In this document: one piece after another, positions 1 to 6,269 of the stretch | Layout of the letters: each line of letters opens with the position of its first letter | Position numbering within the stretch: the first letter of the stretch is position 1 | DNA from: Bacteroidaceae bacterium | GTDB taxonomy: Bacteria > Bacteroidota > Bacteroidia > Bacteroidales > Bacteroidaceae | Direction: 5' to 3' | NCBI GenBank assembly: GCA_028707655.1 | Contig: JAQWAN010000009.1 | Span: 1 to 18,426 of the forward strand | Length of the DNA stretch: 18,426 bases | The notes under the pieces: generated by a model | Seen by the model: the letters and a program-made list of their open reading frames with translations, nothing else | What the model was told of the DNA's origin: nothing | Databases searched by the model: none | Position numbers and translations under genes: made by a program

Positions 1-1061
1 TTTCTCGTGTGATTAAAGAATATTTTGGCAAGAACTATGATTATGCAGATATCCGTAGTGGTATGGTTGCTGCTATCAGTATTAAGGTAGAAGAACCCGT
101 TTTTGAATCGCAGACAAAAACAAAACTCGGCTCGCGAGATATAACGCCTGGTGGTGTGTCTGTAGGTAAGTTTATCGGCGATTTTATCAAAAAAGAGCTA
201 GATAATTATTTACATATTAATCTGAATACTGCCGAATTGATGTCTCGAAAGATTCATGACTCGGAGAAGGAGCGAAAAGCAATTGCTGGTGTTACCAAGA
301 TAGCTCGAGAACGTGCAAAAAAAGCGAATTTGCATAATAAAAAATTGAGAGATTGTCGGTTTCATTTAAATGATACGCGTGGTAATCGACAGGAGGAATC
401 TTCATTATTTATTACGGAGGGTGACTCGGCTAGTGGATCGATTACCAAGAGCAGAGATGTAAATACACAAGCCGTCTTTAGTTTGCGTGGTAAACCACTC
501 AATTGTTTTGGATTAACCAAAAAGGTGGTCTATGAAAATGAAGAGTTCAATTTACTGCAAGCTGCCCTAAATATTGAAGACGACATGGAGGGCTTGCGCT
601 ATAATAAAGTGATTGTGGCTACTGATGCCGATGTAGATGGTATGCATATTCGTCTACTTTTGATCACTTTTTTTCTGCAGTTTTTTCCCGATTTGATTAA
701 AAGAGGACATGTTTATATTCTGCAAACCCCTCTTTTCCGAGTTCGCAATAAATCTAAAAAGACGATGTATTGCTATTCTGAAGAGGAACGGATAAAAGCC
801 ATTAAAGAGCTCTCTCCCAATCCTGAAATAACTCGATTTAAGGGTTTAGGCGAGATTTCTCCCGATGAGTTTAAACATTTTATAGGTAAAAATATTCGTC
901 TTGAACAGGTGTCTCTTAAGAAAACGGACCTAGTAAAGAATATGTTAGAGTTCTATATGGGCAAAAACTCTATGGATAGACAAGGTTTTATTATTGATAA
1001 CTTAGTGGTTGAAGAAGACCCCATACAAGATGAAGAAAGCAATATTTCCAGGAACATTTGA
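1..1061 (+). CDS. parE: DNA topoisomerase IV subunit B, 3' part (5' end outside window)
   Basis: This is the ATPase/TOPRIM subunit of topoisomerase IV, a type IIA enzyme that decatenates sister chromosomes with ParC. The reading frame is open to the left edge (first whole codon at 3), so the N-terminal GHKL ATPase domain is missing. What remains begins in the transducer domain (VEEPVFESQTKTKLGS). The TOPRIM domain follows, with ITEGDSASGS and its catalytic Glu at about residue 137 counted from base 9, and the metal-binding DADVDGMHIR at 207-216. The conserved ITRFKGLGE lies near 283. The protein stops soon after the GFIIDNL tail, as is normal for subunits without the enterobacterial GyrB insert. 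GyrB shares these motifs. I prefer ParE because coaD follows directly, as is common in Bacteroidales. The last 32 bases overlap coaD. Confidence 0.93.
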   Translation, partial: SRVIKEYFGKNYDYADIRSGMVAAISIKVEEPVFESQTKTKLGSRDITPGGVSVGKFIGDFIKKELDNYLHINLNTAELMSRKIHDSEKERKAIAGVTKIARERAKKANLHNKKLRDCRFHLNDTRGNRQEESSLFITEGDSASGSITKSRDVNTQAVFSLRGKPLNCFGLTKKVVYENEEFNLLQAALNIEDDMEGLRYNKVIVATDADVDGMHIRLLLITFFLQFFPDLIKRGHVYILQTPLFRVRNKSKKTMYCYSEEERIKAIKELSPNPEITRFKGLGEISPDEFKHFIGKNIRLEQVSLKKTDLVKNMLEFYMGKNSMDRQGFIIDNLVVEEDPIQDEESNISRNI

Positions 1062-1488
1062 TCCCTTTACATTAGGACATTTGTCCATCGTTAATCGTTC
1101 ATTATCCTTTATGGACGAGATAGTAATTAGTGTTGGGGTTAACAGCAAAAAAAAGAGCTATTTCACGCTAGAGCAGCGGGAGAAGATGCTAAAAAAACTT
1201 TTTGCAGATAATCCAAAAGTAACGGTGCAGTCGTATGACTGTCTAACCACCGATTTTGCAGAAGAGATTGGTGCTAGATTCATCATTAGAGGTATCCGTA
1301 CGGTAAGCGATTTTGAATACGAAGAAACTATTGCAGATGTTAATCGGCAGTTAACGGGTATTGAAACCATTTTATTATTCACAGAACCTGAGTTTACCTG
1401 TATTAGCTCTACTATTGTTAGAGAACTACTTAGTTTCGGAAAAGACGTGAGCCGATTTGTGCCAGCTGGCATAGATTTTAATCTCTAA
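1030..1488 (+). CDS. coaD: Pantetheine-phosphate adenylyltransferase (PPAT)
   Basis: CoaD transfers AMP from ATP to 4'-phosphopantetheine, giving dephospho-CoA, the penultimate step of cytosolic coenzyme A synthesis. The 152-residue product has the usual family length. It shows the nucleotidyltransferase signature FPGTFDPFTLGH (residues 6-17, TLGH being the HxGH-type ATP site). RGIRTVSDFEYE (88-99) carries the phosphate-binding arginines, and ISSTIVRE (125-132) is the C-terminal ISSTxxR motif. I chose ATG 1030 because the protein then opens MKKAIFPGTF, as is typical. The frame stays open upstream to a TTG at 1009, but those seven residues are not family-like. The gene starts inside parE in another frame, so the two are probably cotranscribed and translationally coupled. 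Confidence 0.95.
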   Translation: MKKAIFPGTFDPFTLGHLSIVNRSLSFMDEIVISVGVNSKKKSYFTLEQREKMLKKLFADNPKVTVQSYDCLTTDFAEEIGARFIIRGIRTVSDFEYEETIADVNRQLTGIETILLFTEPEFTCISSTIVRELLSFGKDVSRFVPAGIDFNL

Positions 1489-1523
1489 TTCCTCGGTTAA
1501 GTAAAACCACATTAGTCTAAGTT

Positions 1524-1568
1524 CCTACAAAAAGAAGACTAGTAGACATAAGCAGGGTTACTAGTCTT
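1524..1568 (-). terminator. Intrinsic terminator of the minus-strand PAP2 gene
   Basis: A perfect 10-bp inverted repeat (AAGACTAGTA at 1535-1544, TACTAGTCTT at 1559-1568) has a 14-nt loop. Read on the minus strand it is followed by CTTTTTG (1528-1534 complement), so it is oriented to end the PAP2 transcript 22 nt past its stop codon. The plus strand has no T tract after the stem, so support for terminating coaD is weaker. Confidence 0.72.
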
Positions 1569-1589
1569 GCAAAGTGGGCAACGGTTCCA

Positions 1590-2228
1590 TTAATAATTTA
1601 CCCGATGTCTTTTGGGAGGATAGATGCTAGACAACAGCGTTTTGTTTAGCCATTTGTTAATCGTGATGTTAAAGAATGCACATCCTATTCCGATAGCTGC
1701 ACCTGCTGCAACATCCGATGGATAATGAACCCCTTGATTGATTCGCGCAATTCCTACAGAGCAGGCCCATAGTGTAGAGGGTAAGATAACATACCATTTG
1801 GGATAAGTCAGACTAAGAGATGTGGCCAATGAAAAGGCAACAGCTGTATGTGAAGAGGGGAAAGATGAGGTGCTCTCGTTGTCATATGGATGTATGGTGG
1901 AGTGCTGTTCGTACGGACGTTTTCTGTTCGTTGCATATTTTAATCCATAAGATAAAACGCCAGCTTCTAGAATACTACTTCCAATATAGATGGCATCTTG
2001 CATCATTTTCTTATCTTTTTTTAGAGCACCGTATATACAAAGTGTAGTTGGTAAGATTACTGCAAGAGGCTGCACCGAGTTACTAACAAAACGACTGCTG
2101 TTCCTTACAAATGAGCTATTCCAATGGTTGATGTTTATGGCCATTTGTGTATCTATATTTTGGGCAGATGTGGGATTACTAAATGCTATAAACAATAGTA
2201 GTAGGAGTAGAATTGTTTTGTTTATCAT
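1590..2228 (-). CDS. Secreted PAP2-family phosphatase
   Basis: This is a type 2 phosphatidic acid phosphatase/acid phosphatase-fold protein that probably dephosphorylates lipid or isoprenoid phosphates outside the cytoplasm. A 22-residue signal peptide (charged start, Leu run 7-12, ending TSAQ) opens the 212-residue protein. All three PAP2 signatures are present. K97-x6-R104-P105 lies in KYATNRKRP. PSSH at 124-127 is the PSGH motif with Ser for Gly. R162-x5-H168-x3-D172 lies in ARINQGVHYPSD and holds the nucleophilic His. There are hydrophobic stretches near 53-69, 125-142 and 145-160. The gene stands alone between its own -7 box and its own terminator. The substrate cannot be read from sequence: undecaprenyl pyrophosphate, phosphatidate and lipid A phosphates are all possible. 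Confidence 0.85.
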   Translation of the reverse strand: MINKTILLLLLLFIAFSNPTSAQNIDTQMAININHWNSSFVRNSSRFVSNSVQPLAVILPTTLCIYGALKKDKKMMQDAIYIGSSILEAGVLSYGLKYATNRKRPYEQHSTIHPYDNESTSSFPSSHTAVAFSLATSLSLTYPKWYVILPSTLWACSVGIARINQGVHYPSDVAAGAAIGIGCAFFNITINKWLNKTLLSSIYPPKRHRVNY

Positions 2229-2241
2229 TTATCCTTTTTTA

Positions 2242-2249
2242 CAAAGATA
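2242..2249 (-). promoter_or_regulatory. Candidate Bacteroidetes -7 box for the secreted PAP2 gene
   Basis: Plus-strand CAAAGATA reads TATCTTTG on the minus strand, an exact TAnnTTTG match ending 13 nt before the PAP2 start codon. The A-rich purine stretch AAAAAAGGATAA lies between the box and the ATG. I found no TTTG about 20 nt further upstream, so only half of the promoter consensus is present. Confidence 0.5.
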
Positions 2250-2291
2250 GTTTTTTTGCTGGAATTCATAAAGTGCAGCTCACTTTTTGCA

Positions 2292-2303
2292 CCAATGCAT
2301 TGG
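2292..2303. repeat. 12-bp perfect palindrome upstream of frdCAB
   Basis: CCAATGCATTGG is its own reverse complement. It lies between the divergent PAP2 and frd promoters, about 45 bp before the frd -33 element. It could be an operator half of the regulatory region or chance; no known box is recognised. Confidence 0.4.
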
Positions 2304-2322
2304 ATTTCTCTTATTCTGATGG

Positions 2323-2344
2323 ATTAAAGAATTATTTCTTTAAT
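2323..2344. promoter_or_regulatory. Candidate operator: 9-bp inverted repeat beside the frd promoter
   Basis: ATTAAAGAA (2323-2331) and TTCTTTAAT (2336-2344) are perfect inverted arms around a 4-nt spacer. The right arm ends 3 nt before the -33 TTTG of the frd promoter, centring the site about 52 nt upstream of the expected transcript start. The symmetry (arms around a 4-nt spacer) is that of CRP/FNR-family sites, though the half-site is not the classical TTGAT. It is too far upstream to be a leader hairpin. Confidence 0.42.
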
Positions 2345-2347
2345 ATC

Positions 2348-2379
2348 TTTGGTGGAATGTAATATTTGCGCTACTTTTG
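2348..2379 (+). promoter_or_regulatory. Bacteroidetes-type promoter of frdCAB
   Basis: A -33 TTTG (2348-2351) and a -7 TACTTTTG (2372-2379, exact TAnnTTTG) are separated by 20 nt, the expected spacing for the Bacteroidetes primary sigma factor. Transcription should begin near 2384-2386, leaving a leader of about 65 nt, AT-rich and without a Shine-Dalgarno sequence. Confidence 0.72.
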
Positions 2380-2449
2380 CCAAACTGTCAAGTTGTGTTT
2401 TTATGTCACTTTTATTTTAATAACTAATATATTTTAAATCCAATCATCT

Positions 2450-3133
2450 ATGTGGTTAAGTAATTCATCTATTGGTCGAAAGGTCGTGATGAGTGTTACT
2501 GGTCTAGCACTTGTCTTATTTTTGACTTTTCACATGTCTATGAATCTTGTCGCGCTCTTCTCAGCAGATGCGTACGATATGATTTGTGAATTTTTAGGAG
2601 CAAACTGGTATGCTTTGGTAGCTACAGTAGGATTAGCAGCGTTAACTGTTATTCATATTGTTTATGCTATTTGGTTAACCTTGTTAAACAGAAAAGCTCG
2701 TGGTACAGAACGTTATGCAGTGCAAGGAAAAGCCGAAGAGGTTTCTTGGGCTTCGCAAAACATGCTTGTATTAGGAAGTATTGTTGTGCTTGGAATAGCG
2801 CTTCATTTGTTTAACTTCTGGTATAACATGCAGTACGCAGAAATTGCCGAGTTAACAAATGTTACCGTTGCAGGTACAGCAGTAGGTCCAACAGAGGGTG
2901 CCAAATTAATTGAACTAACGTTTGCTTCGCCAGTGTATACAGTACTTTATCTAGTCTGGTTAACTGCATTATGGTTCCATTTAACACATGGATTCTGGAG
3001 TGCACTCCATACTTTAGGATGGAATAACAAACTCTGGTTAAAACGTTGGCAAGTGGTAGGTAACGCTTATACAACACTTGTTATTTTAGGTTTTGCAGTG
3101 GTAGTTATAGTCTTTTTCTTAAAAAGTTTATAA
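2450..3133 (+). CDS. frdC: Fumarate reductase/succinate dehydrogenase cytochrome b subunit
   Basis: This is the diheme membrane anchor of a type-B fumarate reductase/succinate dehydrogenase (cytochrome b558 family). It oxidises menaquinol and passes electrons to FrdB. The 227-residue protein has five predicted membrane helices at roughly 11-37, 55-79, 104-125, 158-180 and 204-224. Histidines sit where haem ligands are expected: H28 in helix 1, H69 in helix 2, H119 in helix 3, and H177 or H180 in helix 4. One large subunit with two haems, instead of separate C and D chains, is the epsilonproteobacterial/Bacillus/Bacteroidetes pattern. It is first in the frdCAB operon, 47 nt before frdA. In Bacteroides the enzyme mainly reduces fumarate to succinate in anaerobic, haem-dependent respiration. 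An sdhC label would be equally acceptable. Confidence 0.95.
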   Translation: MWLSNSSIGRKVVMSVTGLALVLFLTFHMSMNLVALFSADAYDMICEFLGANWYALVATVGLAALTVIHIVYAIWLTLLNRKARGTERYAVQGKAEEVSWASQNMLVLGSIVVLGIALHLFNFWYNMQYAEIAELTNVTVAGTAVGPTEGAKLIELTFASPVYTVLYLVWLTALWFHLTHGFWSALHTLGWNNKLWLKRWQVVGNAYTTLVILGFAVVVIVFFLKSL

Positions 3134-3180
3134 TTAATTTCCTGTATTACGAATAATTTAAATAATAAATAGAAAATAGT

Positions 3181-5124
3181 ATGGCTACAATAGAATCAAA
3201 AATCCCTGAAGGTCAATTGGCCGAAAAATGGACAAACTATAAGGCTCATCAAAAATTAGTCAATCCTGCTAACAAGCGTCGTCTAGATGTTATTATTGTT
3301 GGTACAGGTTTAGCAGGTGCTTCTGCAGCAGCTTCGCTAGGCGAGATGGGTTTCCAAGTATTAAATTTCTGTATTCAAGATTCACCTCGTCGTGCGCACT
3401 CTATTGCTGCACAAGGTGGTATTAACGCTGCAAAGAATTATCAAAATGATGGTGACTCTGTTTACCGTTTATTTTATGATACAATTAAAGGTGGTGATTA
3501 TCGTTCTCGTGAGTCTAACGTATATCGTTTAGCAGAGGTTTCTAATGCTATTATTGACCAATGTGTTGCACAAGGTGTTCCTTTTGCACGCGATTATGGT
3601 GGTACATTAGACAACCGTTCTTTTGGTGGTGCGCAGGTTTCTCGTACCTTTTATGCAAAAGGACAAACCGGACAACAACTTTTATTAGGTGCTTATTCTG
3701 CTTTAAGTCGTCAAGTACAAAAAGGTACGGTTAAATTGTTCACTCGTTATGAGATGATGGACGTTGTAATGATAGATGGTCGCGCTCGTGGTATTATTGC
3801 TCGTAACTTAATCACAGGTGAACTAGAGCGTTTCTCTGCACATGCTGTTGTTATTGGTACTGGTGGTTATGGTAATGCTTATTTCCTTTCTACCAATGCT
3901 ATGTCTTGTAACTGTTCAGCTCTTATTCAATGCTACAAGAAGGGTGCTTACTTTGCTAACCCTGCTTTTGTGCAAATTCACCCTACATGTATTCCTGTTC
4001 ACGGGGACAAACAGTCTAAGTTAACACTGATGTCTGAGTCGTTGCGTAATGATGGTCGTATCTGGGTGCCTAAAAAATTAGAAGATGCTAAAGCTATTCA
4101 AGCTGGAACAAAACGTCCTACTGAAATCCCTGATGAAGATCGTGATTTCTATCTAGAACGTCGTTATCCTGCATTTGGTAACTTAGTACCTCGTGATGTT
4201 GCATCTCGTGCTGCTAAAGAGCGTTGTGATGCTGGATATGGTGTTAATCCTACTGGATTAGCTGTTTTCCTTGACTTCAAATATGCGTTTGATCGTTTAG
4301 GAAAAGATGTAGTAGCTGCTCGTTATGGTAACCTTTTTGATATGTATAAAGAGATTACTGACGAAGATCCTTATACTACACCAATGATGATTTTCCCTGC
4401 TATTCATTATACAATGGGTGGTATATGGGTTGATTATGAGTTGATGACATCTGTAAAAGGATTATTTGCGATTGGTGAGGCAAACTATTCTGACCATGGT
4501 GCTAACCGTTTGGGTGCTTCTGCACTTATGCAAGGATTAGCTGATGGTTATTTTGTATTACCTTATACTATTCAGAATTATTTATCCGATCAAATTAGTG
4601 TACCTCGTTTTGCTAATGATTCAAAAGAATTTTTGGCTGCAGAGAAAGCTGTATCGGATAAGATTAATAAGTTGATGAGCATTAAGGGAAAACGTTCTGT
4701 TGATTCTATTCATAAAGAATTAGGACATATCCTTTGGGATTGTGTTGGTATGGGACGTACTAAAGAGGGTCTTGAAAAAGCCATTAAAGAGCTAGCTGCT
4801 ATTCGTAAAGAATTCTGGTCAAATGTACGTGTTCCTGGTCAAGTAAAAGATATGAATACGGAGTTGGAAAAAGCACTTCGTGTAGCCGACTTTATTGATA
4901 TGGGTGAGTTGATTGCGTATGATGCTTTGAATCGTGAAGAGTCATGTGGTGGTCATTTCCGTGAAGAACACCAAACACCTGAGGGTGAAGCGAAACGTGA
5001 TGATGAAAACTTCTTCTATGTTTCTTGTTGGAACTATAAAGGTGAGGGTGTAAAACCTGAATTATTGAAAGAGGAGTTGAAATATGAATTCACAAAAGTT
5101 CAAACTCGTAATTATAAAGCATAA
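3181..5124 (+). CDS. frdA: Fumarate reductase/succinate dehydrogenase flavoprotein subunit
   Basis: This is the catalytic FAD subunit that interconverts fumarate and succinate on the cytoplasmic face. The 647-residue protein has the N-terminal dinucleotide-binding motif GTGLAGASAA (41-50). HSIAAQGGIN (73-82) follows, with H73 as the expected covalent 8-alpha-FAD attachment site. Substrate and active-site segments include SRTFYAKGQTGQQLL (154-168), QIHPTC (265-270), LVPRDVASR (335-343, with R338 as the proton-shuttling Arg) and IHYTMGG (408-414). FAIGEANYSDHGANRLGASAL (429-449) closes the flavin domain. The length and inserts fit the Bacillus/Bacteroidetes type-B subgroup. Codon use is strongly biased to CGT for Arg and GGT for Gly, as in highly expressed genes. 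It sits between frdC and frdB (5-nt gap), so a single transcript is likely. Confidence 0.97.
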   Translation: MATIESKIPEGQLAEKWTNYKAHQKLVNPANKRRLDVIIVGTGLAGASAAASLGEMGFQVLNFCIQDSPRRAHSIAAQGGINAAKNYQNDGDSVYRLFYDTIKGGDYRSRESNVYRLAEVSNAIIDQCVAQGVPFARDYGGTLDNRSFGGAQVSRTFYAKGQTGQQLLLGAYSALSRQVQKGTVKLFTRYEMMDVVMIDGRARGIIARNLITGELERFSAHAVVIGTGGYGNAYFLSTNAMSCNCSALIQCYKKGAYFANPAFVQIHPTCIPVHGDKQSKLTLMSESLRNDGRIWVPKKLEDAKAIQAGTKRPTEIPDEDRDFYLERRYPAFGNLVPRDVASRAAKERCDAGYGVNPTGLAVFLDFKYAFDRLGKDVVAARYGNLFDMYKEITDEDPYTTPMMIFPAIHYTMGGIWVDYELMTSVKGLFAIGEANYSDHGANRLGASALMQGLADGYFVLPYTIQNYLSDQISVPRFANDSKEFLAAEKAVSDKINKLMSIKGKRSVDSIHKELGHILWDCVGMGRTKEGLEKAIKELAAIRKEFWSNVRVPGQVKDMNTELEKALRVADFIDMGELIAYDALNREESCGGHFREEHQTPEGEAKRDDENFFYVSCWNYKGEGVKPELLKEELKYEFTKVQTRNYKA

Positions 5125-5129
5125 TAACA

Positions 5130-5885
5130 ATGGATAAAAATATATCATTTACGCTAAAAATTTGGCGTCAGAAAAGTCCTAAAGCCAAAGGTGCTTTTGC
5201 GATTTATGAAATGAAGGATATCCCTGGTGATACATCTTTCTTAGAAATGTTGGATATTCTTAATGAAGACTTGGTAAATAAAGGCGAAGAGCCAGTAGTT
5301 TTCGATCACGATTGTCGTGAGGGAATCTGTGGTATGTGTTCACTTTATATCAATGGACATCCACATGGACCAGAGGGTGCTGTAACTACTTGTCAGTTGT
5401 TTATGCGTAAGTTCAAAGATGGGGAGACAATAACCGTAGAGCCTTGGCGTTCTGCAGGTTTCCCAGTTATCAAAGACTTAATCGTAGACCGTACCTCTTA
5501 TGATAAGATTATTCAAGCTGGTGGATACGTTAGTGTAAACACTGGTGCTCCAGAAGATGCAAATACTTGTCGTATCTCTAAAGAGGTTGCTGATGAAGCA
5601 ATGGATTCCGCTTCTTGTATTGGTTGTGGTGCTTGTGTTGCTGCTTGTAAGAATGGTTCTGCCATGTTATTTGTCTCTGCAAAGGTTAGTCAATTGGCTG
5701 TTCTTCCTCAAGGTAAGGTAGAAGCAGCTCGTCGTGCTAAAGCTATGTTGAGCAAAATGGATGAATTAGGTTTTGGTAACTGTACTAACACCCGTGCTTG
5801 TGAAGCTGAGTGTCCTAAATCGATCTCTATTATTAATATAGCTCGCTTAAACAGAGAGTATATTAAAGCAAAATTGAAAGATTAA
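5130..5885 (+). CDS. frdB: Fumarate reductase/succinate dehydrogenase iron-sulfur subunit
   Basis: This electron-transfer subunit links the FrdC haems to the FrdA flavin through three Fe-S clusters. The N-terminal ferredoxin fold binds the [2Fe-2S] centre with C62, C67, C70 (DCREGICGMC) and C88. The C-terminal domain has C163-x2-C166-x2-C169-x3-C173 and then C218, C224 and C228. By family analogy C163, C166, C169 and C228 hold [4Fe-4S], while C173, C218 and C224 hold [3Fe-4S]. All eleven ligands are present and the length of 251 is normal. It is the last gene of the operon: a strong terminator begins 17 nt after its stop codon. Confidence 0.97.
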   Translation: MDKNISFTLKIWRQKSPKAKGAFAIYEMKDIPGDTSFLEMLDILNEDLVNKGEEPVVFDHDCREGICGMCSLYINGHPHGPEGAVTTCQLFMRKFKDGETITVEPWRSAGFPVIKDLIVDRTSYDKIIQAGGYVSVNTGAPEDANTCRISKEVADEAMDSASCIGCGACVAACKNGSAMLFVSAKVSQLAVLPQGKVEAARRAKAMLSKMDELGFGNCTNTRACEAECPKSISIINIARLNREYIKAKLKD

Positions 5886-5902
5886 TAGATCATTTATTAT
5901 AG

Positions 5903-5938
5903 AAAAAGCTGCCTCATATTGTTTGAGGCAGCTTTTTT
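5903..5938 (+). terminator. Rho-independent terminator of frdCAB
   Basis: A perfect 14-bp stem (5903-5916 with 5924-5937) has a 7-nt TATTGTT loop. Its GC-rich core GCTGCCTCA/TGAGGCAGC leads into a run of seven T. It lies directly after frdB. The flanking A run makes it partly able to work on the other strand, but no minus-strand gene ends here. Confidence 0.92.
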
Positions 5939-6127
5939 TGTAGATATAGATTTGTGTAAATAGCAGAAAAAGAAACACTTATCTTTTTTCTTCTTGTACA
6001 AAGTCTATTTATAAGGTGCAGATATCATTTATAGAAAAGAGTTAACCGCTGTTGAAATGTTAAAAAGATGTTTCGCAATCTTAGTATCTTCCAAAATAAG
6101 TTACAAAAACAGCAGGAATAATTAAAT
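5939..6127. other. Intergenic DNA with no recognisable feature
   Basis: This is the gene-free stretch between the frdB terminator and the left small-RNA cassette. It is AT-rich. I found no convincing short ORF, hairpin or TAnnTTTG box tied to a gene, and no similarity to the DNA outside the right cassette. Confidence 0.5.
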
Positions 6128-6128
6128 C

Positions 6129-6142
6129 ATGTTATATAACAT
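6129..6142. promoter_or_regulatory. 14-bp palindrome at the outer edge of the left cassette
   Basis: ATGTTATATAACAT is a perfect palindrome. It is conserved unchanged in both cassettes, 18 nt before the -33 TTTG, and is almost the first sequence the two copies share. An upstream activator or repressor site is the simplest idea; a recombination end is another. Confidence 0.45.
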
Positions 6143-6160
6143 AGTAAAATAGTTGCATAA

Positions 6161-6191
6161 TTTGGAGATACGCTCAAAACCCGTATCTTTG
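6161..6191 (+). promoter_or_regulatory. Bacteroidetes promoter of small-RNA copy A
   Basis: TTTG at 6161-6164 and TATCTTTG at 6184-6191 (exact TAnnTTTG) are separated by 19 nt. Both boxes are unchanged in the second copy, whereas the spacer carries four differences. That is the pattern expected if the boxes are functional. Confidence 0.85.
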
Positions 6192-6194
6192 TAC

Positions 6195-6261
6195 TGTGTT
6201 TTTCATAGTATTAGATTTAAGGTTAACAAAGGTTGGAGCAAAGCGTTGCTCCTTTTTTTTT
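6195..6261 (+). ncRNA. Candidate stand-alone small RNA, copy A (~65 nt)
   Basis: A start about 4-6 nt past the -7 box and an end in the T tract give a transcript of 63-67 nt with no start codon, so it is unlikely to encode a peptide. Near the start, TACTGTG (6192-6198) can pair with CATAGTA (6204-6210) through one G-U around a T5 loop, although part of the 5' arm may lie upstream of the true start. An unpaired linker holds two AAGGTT repeats (6219-6224 and 6229-6234). The terminator hairpin follows. The layout fits what is described for the Bacteroidales-1 RNA motif (promoter at one end, terminator at the other), but family membership is untested. It runs convergently toward the 3' end of dusB. 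Confidence 0.72.
6235..6261 (+). terminator. Intrinsic terminator of small-RNA copy A
   Basis: GGAGCAA (6235-6241) pairs perfectly with TTGCTCC (6246-6252) across an AGCG tetraloop and is followed by nine T. This is a textbook intrinsic terminator reading away from the promoter at 6161-6191. The minus strand has no T tract, so it does not obviously serve dusB. Confidence 0.92.
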
Positions 6262-6269
6262 GCCTTTTT

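Noticed and set aside
1009..1029. TTG start seven codons before the chosen coaD start
   Set aside because: The family begins right at KKAIFPGTFDP; the extra residues have no counterpart.
2403..2420. Five-codon upstream ORF (ATG to TAA) in the frdC leader
   Set aside because: It is too short, has no ribosome binding site, and there is no sign that it regulates frdC.
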